Shown in pieces: positions 1 through 8,925 of a stretch of DNA of 64,000 nucleotides. Numbering within the stretch: the stretch's first letter is position 1; each line of letters opens with the position of its first letter. The notes beneath the pieces are model-generated. The model made no database searches and had not been told where the DNA came from. It saw only the letters and a program-made list of their open reading frames with translations. The DNA is from Sphingomonas sp. Ant H11 (lineage in GTDB: Bacteria; Pseudomonadota; Alphaproteobacteria; Sphingomonadales; Sphingomonadaceae): assembly GCF_000797515.1 (NCBI RefSeq), contig NZ_JSBN01000010.1, positions 1-64,000 on the forward strand, read 5' to 3'. The position numbers were made by a program, and so were the translations under genes.

Positions 1-960
1 ACGGCACGCTGGGCGGCCTGGCTGGCGCGTTCGGTCACCAGCCGCGTCATTCCCCGCCGCGCGATCATAACGCGGGCGCGCGCGAGGCCGGAATCGACCA
101 CGACCGAAATGCCGTCGAGCGTCAGGCTGGTCTCGGCGATCGATGTCGCCAGCACGACCTTGCGCCGCTTTTGCGGGTCGGGCGCGATCGCGGCGCGCTG
201 TGCGGCGGGGTCGAGGCTGCCATGCAGGCGGTGGAGCAGAATATCGGGGCCGAGCCCCTCCAGCCGCTCGGCGGTGCGCTCGATCTCGGCGACGCCGGGC
301 AGGAAGGCGAGGATGCCGCCCGTTTCCTCGCGCAGCGCCAGCCGGATTGCGGCGGCGACCGAATCCTCGATCCGCGCTTCGGCGGCGCGACCGAGATGGC
401 GCAAGCTCAGCGGGTGCATCCGCCCGGCGCTTTCGATGATCGGGGCACCCTCCATCAGCCCGGAAAAGCGTGCGCCGTCGAGCGTTGCCGACATTGCCAC
501 CAGCCTGAGATCGGGCCGCAGCGCGGCCTGCGCATCGAGCGCGAGCGCGAGGCCGAAGTCGCTGTCGAGGCTGCGTTCATGGACTTCGTCGAACAGCACG
601 GCGGAGACCCCGGCGAGTTCGGGATCGTTCTGGATGCGCGCGACGAAGATGCCCTCGGTCACCACCGTGACGCGCGTCGCCGCCGAGCGCTTTGTATCCA
701 TCCGCGTGGCATAGCCGAAGGTCTGGCCGACATTTTCACCGGCAGTGGCGGCCATCCGCTCGGCCGCGGCGCGCGCGGCGAGGCGACGGGGGGGAGAGCA
801 GCAGGATTTCGCCGCTGCACCATGGCTCGTCCAGCAATGCGGGCGCGACGGCGGTGGTCTTGCCCGCCCCAGGCGGCGCGACCAGCACGGCGTTGGGGGC
901 GTCTCGCAAGTGGCGGAGCAGGTCGGGCAGGACGACGTGGATGGGGAGGGTGGACGTCAC
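1..960 (-). CDS. hrpB: ATP-dependent helicase HrpB (N-terminal part, runs off window, frameshifted)
   Basis: This is the N-terminal third of an HrpB-type DEAH-family helicase; the rest lies beyond position 1. It starts at a GTG at 958-960. Walker A is visible as APPGAGKTT near residue 30. After a frame change come the DEVH box (LFDEVHERSLDSDFG), the SAT motif (VAMSATLDG) and the start of the second RecA domain. The frame breaks in a run of seven G (788-794); six would restore LLLSPRRLAARAA, which is what HrpB proteins carry there. I read the shift as a likely sequence error. The gene is divergent from the cation-efflux gene, with a 125-bp spacer. The product is probably a cytosolic RNA helicase, but HrpB function is poorly defined in most bacteria. 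Confidence 0.85.
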
Positions 961-1085
961 GCCTCGCTCCTACCGCCTTGCGCCGGTTTTGGAACCACCG
1001 CGTCGTGACGTAATTGTCATGTGCGGCGTCCTAGTATCTCACGGATTTGAAATGCTAGGCCCGCGCTAGGACATTGGAGACCGAC

Positions 1086-2034
1086 ATGGCGGGGCATAGC
1101 CATTCCCACGGGCACGGCGATCATCACGGGCATTCGCACGGCCACGGCCACAGCCACGCGCCGGTGGCGGGTCACGATCGCGCGTTCGCGATCGGTATCG
1201 GGCTGAACCTCGCCTTTGTCGTCGGCGAGGCGGCGTTTGGCCTGATCGCGGGCTCGGTCGCGCTGTTGGCGGATGCCGGGCATAACCTTTCCGATGTGCT
1301 CGGCCTGTGCGCGGCGTGGGCGGCAATTGCCCTAGGACGCGCGCGGCATCGAAGCGCTTCACCTATGGGCTGAAGGGCTCGACCATTCTGGCGGCCTTGC
1401 TCAACGCACTGCTATTGTTGGTCGCGCTCGGCGCGATCCTGCTCGAGGCGGTGCAGCGGCTGGCGATGCCCGCGCGGTGGACGGGCCGACGGTGGCGTGG
1501 GTCGCCGGAGCCGGGATCCTGGTCAATGGTGCGACCGCGCTGCTGTTCCTGCGCGGTCGTGAGGGCGATATCAACATTCGCGGTGCCTATCTCCACATGG
1601 CGAGCGATGCGATGGTATCGGCCGGGGTGGTCGTGTCGGGGCTGGTAATCTGGTGGACCGGGCTGACCTGGATCGATCCTGTGGTCAGCATCGTCATCGC
1701 GGTGCTGATTTTCCTGCAAACCTGGGGCCTGCTGCGCGAATCGGTCGAGATGGCGCTGGCGGCGGTGCCGCGCAGCATCGATTCGGACAAGGTGTGGGAC
1801 GCACTGCGCGCGCTGCCAGGCGTCGCGCGTGTCCACCACGTTCATATCTGGCCGATGAGCACGACTGAGACCGTGCTGACCGCGCATCTGGTGATACCGG
1901 CGGGCCATCCGGGCGACGCCTTCCTGGATACGACGCGCGCTATGCTCAAGGGCCGTTTCGGCATCGGCCATGCGACGTTGCAGGTGGAATTGTCCGGCGC
2001 TGAAGCAGGCGATGCCGAGGTGCGTGGCTGCTAG
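1086..2034 (+). CDS. Cation diffusion facilitator, CzcD/DmeF-like (two frameshifts)
   Basis: This is an inner-membrane divalent-cation/proton antiporter, probably exporting zinc or cobalt. ATG at 1086 is followed by a histidine-rich stretch (about residues 3-30), the usual metal-sensing or loading segment. The metal-site signatures are visible: HNLSD in the second membrane helix and HMASD in the fifth, both HxxxD. The C-terminal cytoplasmic domain ends at 2034. The reading frame changes twice, near 1338-1352 (ALGRAR then ASKRFTYGLKG) and near 1470-1477 (LAMPA then VDGPTVAW). Each is repaired by adding one base, giving about 316 residues, normal for the family. Whether the shifts are real cannot be told from the sequence alone. 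Confidence 0.85.
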
Positions 2035-2047
2035 ACGTCTCCGACGG

Positions 2048-2236
2048 TCAATGCCGCCATGCCGCCATTACGGCATCAAACAGCGTGACGCCCGCCAGTG
2101 GGCCGACCAACAGCATCACCAGGTTGAAACCGATAATCCACGCTGCGATGCTTTCCCGACGCGGGTTTGGCGTCGGTGCGGGCTTGGCTTCCCAGCGCTC
2201 AGGCGGCGGCCAGCCAGTTTGGAAATCGACGAACAT
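2048..2236 (-). CDS. Small single-pass membrane protein, unknown function
   Basis: This is a 62-residue open frame with a purine-rich GGAG-type ribosome site just before the ATG. The N-terminal half is proline-rich and polar. The C-terminal half is one clear hydrophobic segment (AWIIGFNLVMLLVGPLAGV), so the product is probably a small inner-membrane protein. It ends 14 bp from the convergent efflux gene and lies downstream of the polyprenyl synthase gene on the same strand, about 100 bp away. I do not recognise the family. Confidence 0.55.
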   Translation of the reverse strand: MFVDFQTGWPPPERWEAKPAPTPNPRRESIAAWIIGFNLVMLLVGPLAGVTLFDAVMAAWRH

Positions 2237-2335
2237 CTCCGACGCTCCTGCAGTCCGGCACTGAAGGTACTGGAAAGGAGGCGGTGCGACAAATGCGGAT
2301 CGGCGACAAAGGAGCCAAATCGCCGTGACTGACGC

Positions 2336-3352
2336 TCAATAGGCGCGTGCGATCGCGAACTCGACGGCTTCGACCATCGCATCCTTGGCTTTGCCATTGC
2401 CAAAGATGCCGAGCGCGTCGATCGCGCGTTGCCCGTAATGCCGCGCGCGCGCCAGCGTGTCGTCAACTGCGTGGGTCGAGCGCACCAGGTCGATCGCTCG
2501 CACGAAATCCTCGTCGCGGTTACGATGGCCCTCGATTGCCGCCTTCCAGAACGCCCGGTCTTCGGCACCGCCGCGGGCATAAGCAAGGATGACGGGGAGC
2601 GTCGCCTTGCCTTCGCGAAAATCGTCGCCCGCGTCTTTGCCCATCGTGCCTGCGTCGGACACGTAATCGATTGCGTCATCGACCAGTTGGAACGCGATGC
2701 CGAGATTGCGGCCATAAGCGTCGAGCGCGAGTTCTTCCGCCTCGGGGCGCTCCGCCACCACCGCCGCGACCCGGCACGCCGCCGCAAACAGCGCGGCCGT
2801 CTTTGCCCCGATGATGTCGAGATAGCGTTCTTCCGGGATGTCGATGCGGCGGGCGGCGGTCAACTGGTTGACTTCGCCCTCGGCGATGATCGCGCTCGCG
2901 CCCGCCAGGATCGACAGCACCTTGAGCGAGCCGTCTTCCACCATCAGTTCGAACGACCGGCTGAACAGGAAATCGCCGACCAGAACGCTGGCCGGGTTGC
3001 CCCAGATCAGATTGGCGGTGCGCTTGCCCCGGCGCAAATCCGACCCATCGACCACATCGTCGTGCAGCAGCGTGGCGGTATGGATGAATTCGACGGCGGC
3101 GGCCAGCCGGTGGTGGCGAGACCCCAGATAGCCCAGCAACCGTGCGCTGGCGAGCGTCAGCATCGGGCGCATCCGCTTGCCACCGCCCGCGATGAGGTGC
3201 CCCGCAAGTTCCGGGATCAGCGGAATTTCGGACTGCATCCGCGACAGGATGACCGCGTTGACCAAATTCAGGTCACCCGCGACGAGTTGCACCATGGGCT
3301 CCAGCGAGGGCTGGGCACGCGAAGGATCAATGCGGAGAATGGTGGCGCTCAT
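2336..3352 (-). CDS. ispB: Polyprenyl diphosphate synthase (octaprenyl/decaprenyl type)
   Basis: This enzyme extends farnesyl diphosphate with isopentenyl units to make the ubiquinone side chain. The protein is 338 residues, normal for the family. It has GGKRMRP near the N-terminus, the first aspartate-rich motif LLHDDVVD (DDxxD), and the second motif LVDDAIDY with GKDAGDD nearby. There are no unusual residues. The ATG at 3352 lies back to back with the chorismate mutase gene, about 100 bp apart. The side-chain length made cannot be read from sequence; sphingomonads usually contain ubiquinone-10. Confidence 0.93.
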   Translation of the reverse strand: MSATILRIDPSRAQPSLEPMVQLVAGDLNLVNAVILSRMQSEIPLIPELAGHLIAGGGKRMRPMLTLASARLLGYLGSRHHRLAAAVEFIHTATLLHDDVVDGSDLRRGKRTANLIWGNPASVLVGDFLFSRSFELMVEDGSLKVLSILAGASAIIAEGEVNQLTAARRIDIPEERYLDIIGAKTAALFAAACRVAAVVAERPEAEELALDAYGRNLGIAFQLVDDAIDYVSDAGTMGKDAGDDFREGKATLPVILAYARGGAEDRAFWKAAIEGHRNRDEDFVRAIDLVRSTHAVDDTLARARHYGQRAIDALGIFGNGKAKDAMVEAVEFAIARAY

Positions 3353-3456
3353 CTGCGCTGCGATGTGGCGGCGTGGCGCGCTAAAGGCAAGTCTTTCTCG
3401 GGTTGCGCCGGGCCGTCAGCGCACGCAAAAGAGCGTCGACGGCTGATGAGGAGTGG

Positions 3457-3750
3457 ATGGTGACCGACGAAACGCTGAACGGATACCGCCAGAGCATCGA
3501 CAATATCGATGCCGCCCTCGTCTTTTTGCTCGCCGAACGCTTCAAGACCACGCAGGCGGTCGGTCGCTATAAGGCCGAGGCTGGTTTGCCGCCTGCCGAT
3601 CCGGGTCGTGAAGAAGCACAGATCGCGCGGTTGCGAGGCCTTGCCCATGATGCGAATCTCGATCCCGATTTCAGCGAGAAGTTCCTCCGCTTCATCATCG
3701 ACGAGGTCATTCGTCATCACGAGCGCGTCCGCGTTACGGATACACGTTAA
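3457..3750 (+). CDS. Chorismate mutase, AroQ class
   Basis: This is a 97-residue all-helical chorismate mutase that converts chorismate to prephenate in phenylalanine/tyrosine synthesis. The ATG at 3457 follows a GATGAGGAG ribosome site. The conserved pattern is visible: an N-terminal RxxIDNIDAALVFLLAER helix, KTTQAVGRYKAE and a C-terminal FLRFIIDEVIRHHE helix. There is no signal peptide and no fused dehydratase domain. Its stop overlaps the stop of the convergent phosphatase gene by a few bases. Confidence 0.9.
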   Translation: MVTDETLNGYRQSIDNIDAALVFLLAERFKTTQAVGRYKAEAGLPPADPGREEAQIARLRGLAHDANLDPDFSEKFLRFIIDEVIRHHERVRVTDTR

Positions 3751-4964
3751 CCACGAAGCTTTGCCAGAAAATCGGACAGCGTGCACAGGCCATCGATGCC
3801 GCGTGCCTTGCAGCCCGCAATTGGTAATACTTTGTGATAGGGTGTCTTGGCCGTCGCCGCGCGCAACTCGGACAGCGATTGGGCGCGATAGCTGGCGCGG
3901 ACATAATGGTTGCCCTTGCCGTCGGTCAGCCGTTCCAATTGGATGGCCCCACCTGGTACGGGATCATCCGCTGCAATCCCGGGGACGTTCCAGTGCAGGC
4001 CTAGCACTCCGGCAAGATTGGCGACGTTCGTATCGTGACCAGCAATCAACGCCACTTTCGGGGCGGTGGGGGCTTCATCGGTAAGCCAGGTCGCGATGCG
4101 CGGCGACAGACCGGCCAGATTGCGCGTCGCGATATAAGGTGGTCGCGCCAGCAGCCGGAATTCGAGCGCATGGAAGGCTCCGAAAGCCGCGATGTCGGAA
4201 GCGGTGGCGCGGCCCCAGCCGACTTCGTTTGCCGGTTTGCCTTCCGCATATTCCAACAGGAGAATCTGCGCTGCGGTCGACGCACGGTCGAGTGCGCCGC
4301 CGAGCTTGGGCCGTGAGGTGGCCGTAGCCGGGCGGATGGTGGTCGGCTCGCGCGCCACGCCGCAAGTCGCGGTCGCGGATCCGCACAACACGCGGTCCAG
4401 GCGAATCAGCAGCGGTTTCATGCCGCGCTCGGTCGCGGCGATCCCGCGCGGTCCCACCGCCGCGTCGATGGCGGCGGCGGCGCGCGCAGGGTCAAGCGGG
4501 GCCTGCCCGCTCTCGATTGGGTTGAACATCGGATCGGGCTCGTCCTGCGGACGATGTTCTATGGTGAGGGAGCAGCCAGGGGCGACGCCCTTGGCATAGC
4601 TTGCTGCGGTCGCGATGGTGCGTTGGTCGCTGTCGGCAAGGAGCGCGATGCGGGTGGGGCAGTCGGTCAAGGGCAGCAGCCCCGCTTTAATAAAGCCAAT
4701 CCGGTCGAAATCGGCCACCGCCACGATCGCGCTGGCACCGTGTTCGGTCAACCAACCGGGCTTGACGCTCCAAGTCGGCCAAGCGGCGGCGGCGGTACCG
4801 ATCGGCATCGGCTGCGCTTTGGTGGGCGGGCGGATGCCGTGACGCATCATCAGGACGACGCGATCAACCTGTAACGGGTCCGCTGGCGCTCCGGCAGTCA
4901 GCGCGACACCCGCCAGCATTGCGGCCAGCGCGGCCAACGTTCGTCCGGTTCGTGAAGTGCGCAT
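3747..4964 (-). CDS. Secreted histidine acid phosphatase (AppA/phytase-like), copy 1
   Basis: This is a 405-residue branch-2 histidine phosphatase. An N-terminal signal peptide (about residues 1-28) predicts export to the periplasm. The catalytic RHGIRPP motif starts near residue 41, and the distal AGHDTN motif supplies the proton donor; together they define glucose-1-phosphatase/phytase-type enzymes. The ATG at 4964 is preceded by GAAGGAGAT, a good ribosome site, so I prefer it to a weaker start further upstream. It has a clear paralogue at 43023-44255, sharing for example VGWGRAT and GHDTNVA. Substrate is not determinable; phytate or sugar phosphates are typical. Confidence 0.88.
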   Translation of the reverse strand: MRTSRTGRTLAALAAMLAGVALTAGAPADPLQVDRVVLMMRHGIRPPTKAQPMPIGTAAAAWPTWSVKPGWLTEHGASAIVAVADFDRIGFIKAGLLPLTDCPTRIALLADSDQRTIATAASYAKGVAPGCSLTIEHRPQDEPDPMFNPIESGQAPLDPARAAAAIDAAVGPRGIAATERGMKPLLIRLDRVLCGSATATCGVAREPTTIRPATATSRPKLGGALDRASTAAQILLLEYAEGKPANEVGWGRATASDIAAFGAFHALEFRLLARPPYIATRNLAGLSPRIATWLTDEAPTAPKVALIAGHDTNVANLAGVLGLHWNVPGIAADDPVPGGAIQLERLTDGKGNHYVRASYRAQSLSELRAATAKTPYHKVLPIAGCKARGIDGLCTLSDFLAKLRG

Positions 4965-5041
4965 GCGACCATCTCCTTCGGACGCTATGCCGCACAATTA
5001 TGACAGCATGGCAATCCCTGAAGGTGGGCTCTGGGCTGCTT

Positions 5042-6343
5042 TCATTGGCCCGGCAGCGTGAAGTAGACTGCCGCGCCGCCCTGGGCGGTGTTTTCGGCGC
5101 GGATCGTACCGTGATGCGCAGCTACGATGGATCGGCATACCGATAAGCCGATGCCTAGACCACCTGTGGTTGAGGTCGCCCGCTGATGGAAACGCGCACT
5201 ATCGGCCTCCGGATCGAAGCCGGGACCATTGTCGATTACGCCGATCTCGACCGTGCCGTCCTGTGTCCGGCGACAGGAAACGGTAATGGTCGGTGACGCG
5301 ACGCCGCGCAAAGCGGTCGCCGCGTTACGCAGCAAATTCGTCATCACCTGGGTGATCTGCACACCGTCTCCGACGAGCGCGGTGACGCTGGGGTCGATAT
5401 CATAAATCATCGCGGGCGCGGCACCATCGTGATCGGCGAGCGCAAGTTCGAGCGAGTCCGACAGCACTTCACAAAGGTTGGCATGCTCGTTCGCGACCGT
5501 TCCGGTTTCGACCAATTGGCGTGCCTTGGCGATGATCTGAGCCGATCGGGTAATCTGGGTCCGGGCCTGTACGAGGCGACGCAGGATGTCGGCATCTCCC
5601 AGCCCGCCGAGCGCCATTTCGGCGGAGGCGATATAGTTTGCGGCGGCGGTGAGCGGCTGCGTCATTTCATGGGCAAGCGTTGAAGCGACAGCGGATGTAT
5701 CCGACAAGCGCGATAAAGTGGCGATGCGATCGACGAGCCGCGTTTGTTCGACGGCAAGCGCATCGCGAGCACAGGTCGTCTCCCACAGGGTCAGCTCGGT
5801 ACGCAGACGGTTTTTGGCGATGGCGACGAAGCTGCAGATTGCACGCAGGAACTGCACTTCGGCGCGACTGAATGGCATCGTCGCCTTGCGGCCAAAGCCG
5901 AGGGTGCCAAGCAAGGTATCACCCTGCATCAGCGGCGTCCCGACATAAGCGGCGAGCCCGATTGCGCGGGCATAAGCGAGCCGCGCGTCCTTTGAGCCGC
6001 GAACCCGATTGAAAACATGCGGCGCGCGATCCGCAGCCACCAGCCCGCACGGACCTTGACCGAGGGCAAGATGGGAAGCCGCTCCGCTTTGCGTCGGGGT
6101 CAGGCCGCCATGTTCTTCGAGGATGAGGCCATTCCTGCCATCGTAACGATAGCAGAAATACACACTCAGATTCAGCTTGACGCGGACTGACTCAAAAAGG
6201 GCGTTCAGCATCGACGACGTATCGGAGGCGCAAAGAATTCGTGCGGCGCAATCCGCCAAGAGTCCCAGATAAGGACTAACGCCATCATCATTCGAAGGAA
6301 TGATACCGTTGTCATATAACCGTAAGGCGCTGCTGGATCGCAT
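5042..6343 (-). CDS. GAF-domain sensor histidine kinase
   Basis: This is a 433-residue cytosolic kinase with no membrane segment. It has a GAF sensor domain (about residues 30-170), a HisKA box (ASTLAHEMTQPLTAAANYI, phospho-accepting His in HE) and a complete HATPase domain with N box (TNLLRNAATAL), G1 (DNGPGFD) and G2 (GGLGIGLSVC). The HExxQPL signature is that of FixL-like kinases. No response regulator gene adjoins it; the FixJ-like gene at 28757-29368 is the only such regulator in the window. The upstream region holds a one-mismatch copy of the motility-associated element (6421-6429), so co-regulation with the flagellar genes is possible. Confidence 0.88.
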   Translation of the reverse strand: MRSSSALRLYDNGIIPSNDDGVSPYLGLLADCAARILCASDTSSMLNALFESVRVKLNLSVYFCYRYDGRNGLILEEHGGLTPTQSGAASHLALGQGPCGLVAADRAPHVFNRVRGSKDARLAYARAIGLAAYVGTPLMQGDTLLGTLGFGRKATMPFSRAEVQFLRAICSFVAIAKNRLRTELTLWETTCARDALAVEQTRLVDRIATLSRLSDTSAVASTLAHEMTQPLTAAANYIASAEMALGGLGDADILRRLVQARTQITRSAQIIAKARQLVETGTVANEHANLCEVLSDSLELALADHDGAAPAMIYDIDPSVTALVGDGVQITQVMTNLLRNAATALRGVASPTITVSCRRTQDGTVEIGVIDNGPGFDPEADSARFHQRATSTTGGLGIGLSVCRSIVAAHHGTIRAENTAQGGAAVYFTLPGQ

Positions 6344-6602
6344 CGATATTTCCTCTCTGCGATCCCGGATGCCACGGTTTTATAACAATAAAAAGCGGCG
6401 AATGCCGCGTTGGCATCGTCTTATAGTATGAAAATTGGCCGATTTGGCCCGAATTTTTCGAGGAGCCTTGGTTGGATGTCGCTTTTATACAATTTATCCG
6501 GTCACATCGTGGAAACAAAACGCGTGTTCGAACGTACGCGCGAAGATCGGGATGTGAGTCGGTCTTGCGGTGTCGACAGACCGACCCCGCTCGGAAATTG
6601 CG
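6344..6602. other. Intergenic region between sensor kinase and flgN
   Basis: This is a 259-bp spacer between two minus-strand genes. It holds TTATAGTAT (6421-6429), one mismatch from the motility element, and an 8-bp inverted repeat, GTCGGTCT (6558-6565) with AGACCGAC (6578-6585). The repeat could end transcription from flgN, although no T-run follows. No coding frame here looks real. Confidence 0.5.
6421..6429 (-). promoter_or_regulatory. Variant copy of the ATCCTATAA motility element
   Basis: On the minus strand this reads ATACTATAA, one mismatch from the five exact copies. It lies 77 nt before the sensor-kinase start and points towards it. It is weaker evidence than the exact copies. Confidence 0.35.
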
Positions 6603-7035
6603 CTAGAGGCGTGCGTTGATCGAGATCGGCGCGGGCAAGTCGATCCGCATCATGTCGCCTGACGCGCCATAGGTAGAACTTCGTTTTCCCGTAGCGCGCT
6701 GTGCTTCTGCTGCGATCGCGCGCATCAAGTCGCTCGAAAAACGCGATCTGCCGCTCCAAAATCTGCGCGTTGACGATCGAGGCGTCGCGTAAATGCCCGA
6801 AGACAAGCGCCATTTCGGCACGCTGTTCCTCGGACAGGGCATCGGCCCAATCGGGAGTTTCGCGCTCCCGCTTCGTAACTTCGGCCTCGATTTGTCCAGC
6901 CAACCGCAATTTCGCCGCGACGAGTTCTGCCAAGCCCTGCAAGCGGCCGCTTCGGGTCAGCGCCTCGCTCTCCTGCTCCATCAAGTGCGAGAGCGACGTC
7001 ACAAGATCGATCAGGTCATCGTCCATTGTCAGCAT
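6603..7035 (-). CDS. flgN: Flagellar chaperone FlgN (frameshifted)
   Basis: This is a FlgN-like protein, the cytosolic chaperone for the hook-associated proteins FlgK and FlgL. The helical N-terminal part (SLSHLMEQESEAL to QIAFFERL) continues in another frame as MRAIAAEAQRATGKR and ends PAPISINARL, a typical FlgN tail. The shift lies at about 6728-6735; removing one base gives 143 residues. The start overlaps the end of flgJ, and the order flgI-flgJ-flgN suggests one transcript. An alternative start is the ATG three codons in. Confidence 0.75.
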
Positions 7036-7319
7036 TTTCCTGCATTTTTAGAATTTGAGCGAGCACCGCCGGGGGCAAGGCCGACGCCGCCCTTTTGGGC
7101 AATTGCAGTCCCGAGCTTTTCAGCGAGAACACCGCGAAACATTTCCTCGCCATGCCCCCCGGAAAACTCGCCGGTCTGCACGCTTTCGAACATCAATTGC
7201 GTCATCTGTCCGAGGAACACCGCCTCAAAGGACTGGGCGGTGGCCTTTTGCGCGGGCGTTGCGGCCTTGGCGGGTGCCGCGCCGACGGTCGCAGCAGGAG
7301 TCGGGATTTCGATCGTCAT
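7029..7319 (-). CDS. flgJ: Rod-binding protein FlgJ (short form, no muramidase)
   Basis: This 96-residue protein matches only the N-terminal rod-binding domain of FlgJ (SFEAVFLGQMTQLMFESV, then GGHGEEMFRGVLAEKLG). It is thought to help rod assembly in the periplasm. The peptidoglycan hydrolase domain of enteric FlgJ is absent, as usual in alphaproteobacteria. Its ATG overlaps the flgI stop (ATGA), implying translational coupling. There is no obvious signal peptide. Confidence 0.85.
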   Translation of the reverse strand: MTIEIPTPAATVGAAPAKAATPAQKATAQSFEAVFLGQMTQLMFESVQTGEFSGGHGEEMFRGVLAEKLGTAIAQKGGVGLAPGGARSNSKNAGKC

Positions 7320-8452
7320 TGGACCTCAATGTCGGCCTGGAGCGCGCCTGCACTCTTCACCGCCTGCAAAATGGTGATGAGGTCACGAGGGGAAACGCCG
7401 AGCGCGTTCAACCCGCTGACCAGCGTCTTGAGCGATGCGCCTCCGCCGATCAGCGCGAGATGGGCGTCGTTACCGTCGTTGACCGATACCTGCGTGCGCG
7501 GGACGACCGTCGTCTGGCCGCTGGAAAGCGGACCCGGCTGCGACACTTGCGGAGTTTCGGTGACGCTGATGGTCAGCCCACCCTGCGCCACCGCGACCGA
7601 GCTTATCCGTACGTCCGCGCCCATTACGACGGTGCCGGACGCTTCGTTGATGACGATCCGCGCCGGCTGATCGACATCGACGTCGATCGTCTCGATCTGT
7701 GTCATCAGATCGACGACCGAACCCTGAAAGCCTCCGCGCGGCGCGATTTCGACGGTGGCGGGGTCGAGCATCTCGGCCGTCCCCGAGAAACGGCCGTTGA
7801 TCGCGGTCACGATTCGCTGCGCCGTCGTAAAGTCGGGGTTTTTCAGTGCGAGCTTCAGACTGGTCGCGGTGCGTAGCGCAAACGGCACCTCGCGCTCGAC
7901 GATCGCGCCGCCGGCGATCCGTGCCGAGGTCGAAACACCGCGGCTGATGCTGGCGGCGGCCCCTTGCGCCTTGAAGCCCGATACCGCGACCGGGCCCTGT
8001 GCGACGGCGTAGATTTCCCCATCAAGCGCGCGCAGCGACGAAGCGATCAGCGTGCCCCCCTGCAGGCTGGAGGCATCGCCGAGCGCCGCGACCTGAACGT
8101 CGATGCTGGAGCCAGTGCGCGAAAAGGGCGGCATCGACGCGGTGATCGACACCGCCGCGACATTCTGGGTCTTCATGTCGGAGCCCCGGATGTTGACGCC
8201 CATGCGTTCGAGCATCGCCTGCATCGATTCCTCGGTGAAGGGCGAATTGCGCATCCGGTCGCCGGTGCCGGCCAGGCCGACGACGAGGCCATATCCGACC
8301 AGTTGGTTGGGCCGGACATTCTCGACATTGACGATATCCTTGATCCGCGTTCGCGCGATGCCGGGCGAGACGCAACCGAGCACAACCGCAAGCGTCGCGG
8401 ACGCGCGCAGCCCTTGTCGGATAAAGCGGCGAATTCGTGGAAAAGATCTCAT
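7316..8452 (-). CDS. flgI: Flagellar P-ring protein FlgI
   Basis: This is a 378-residue periplasmic P-ring subunit. Residues 1-33 form a signal peptide, followed by the hallmark ARTRIKDIVNVENVRPNQLVGYGLVVGLAGTGD. The C-terminal PRDLITILQAVKSAGAL is also characteristic. I chose the ATG at 8452 because it gives the signal peptide; the same frame stays open upstream through fliX antisense DNA. Only 7 nt separate this ATG from an exact ATCCTATAA element, so if that is a -10 box the message would be almost leaderless. It is divergent from fliX. Confidence 0.94.
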   Translation of the reverse strand: MRSFPRIRRFIRQGLRASATLAVVLGCVSPGIARTRIKDIVNVENVRPNQLVGYGLVVGLAGTGDRMRNSPFTEESMQAMLERMGVNIRGSDMKTQNVAAVSITASMPPFSRTGSSIDVQVAALGDASSLQGGTLIASSLRALDGEIYAVAQGPVAVSGFKAQGAAASISRGVSTSARIAGGAIVEREVPFALRTATSLKLALKNPDFTTAQRIVTAINGRFSGTAEMLDPATVEIAPRGGFQGSVVDLMTQIETIDVDVDQPARIVINEASGTVVMGADVRISSVAVAQGGLTISVTETPQVSQPGPLSSGQTTVVPRTQVSVNDGNDAHLALIGGGASLKTLVSGLNALGVSPRDLITILQAVKSAGALQADIEVQ

Positions 8453-8459
8453 GAATCTC

Positions 8460-8468
8460 TTATAGGAT
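8460..8468 (-). promoter_or_regulatory. ATCCTATAA motility element upstream of flgI
   Basis: This is an exact copy reading towards flgI, 7 nt before its ATG. Twelve bases further upstream lies CCAGACCGTCA, which also precedes the element in front of fliN with a 13-base spacing. It lies inside the 53-bp flgI/fliX divergent region. Confidence 0.55.
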
Positions 8469-8505
8469 AGGTATGGCCGATGACGGTCTGGAGGTGTAAG
8501 TTTCG

Positions 8506-8922
8506 GTGCGGATCGATGCCCTGACAGTGCCGGTGACACGGACCCTGCTCTTGGGCGCGTTGCCCAAGGCGGCGGCGCAGTTCGCCGCGCAGGAATTGCA
8601 TCCCCACGCCGTGCAGGCACCGACCCCCGCGCCGACCGCGCCGGCGATGCCAAGCGTTGAAATGCTGGTTACGCTGGCGATGAACGAAGCGCCGATCGAG
8701 CGCCGCCGCCGGATTGCCCGCGACGCGAGCCGTGGCCTCGACATGCTCGAGCGGCTGCACCAGGAGTTGCTGGTCGGTGTTGCGGCACCGACGCGCTTGC
8801 GCGAGATCGTCGAGTGGGCGCAAACGACCGAGCAACCCGAAGATCCGGTGCTGGCGCAGATCTTCCACGACATTGACGTCCGCGTTCGCGTCGAACTGGC
8901 GAAGCACGACATCGAGGTGTAA
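8506..8922 (+). CDS. fliX: Flagellar assembly regulator FliX
   Basis: This 138-residue protein matches FliX, which in Caulobacter links assembly of early flagellar structures to activity of the sigma-54 activator FlbD. Recognisable parts are the central RDASRGLDMLERLHQELLVG segment and the C-terminal DIDVRVRVELAKHDIE. The start is GTG at 8506 with GGAGG ten bases upstream. Divergent placement from flgI with 53 bp between them is the Caulobacter arrangement. No flbD gene is in this window. It ends 3 bp before the convergent flhB stop. Confidence 0.85.
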   Translation: MRIDALTVPVTRTLLLGALPKAAAQFAAQELHPHAVQAPTPAPTAPAMPSVEMLVTLAMNEAPIERRRRIARDASRGLDMLERLHQELLVGVAAPTRLREIVEWAQTTEQPEDPVLAQIFHDIDVRVRVELAKHDIEV

Positions 8923-8925
8923 GGC

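Noticed and set aside
1028..1072. GTCCTAG/CTAGGAC inverted repeat between hrpB and the efflux gene
   Set aside because: The arms are only 7 bp and 31 nt apart with no supporting context; it may be chance.
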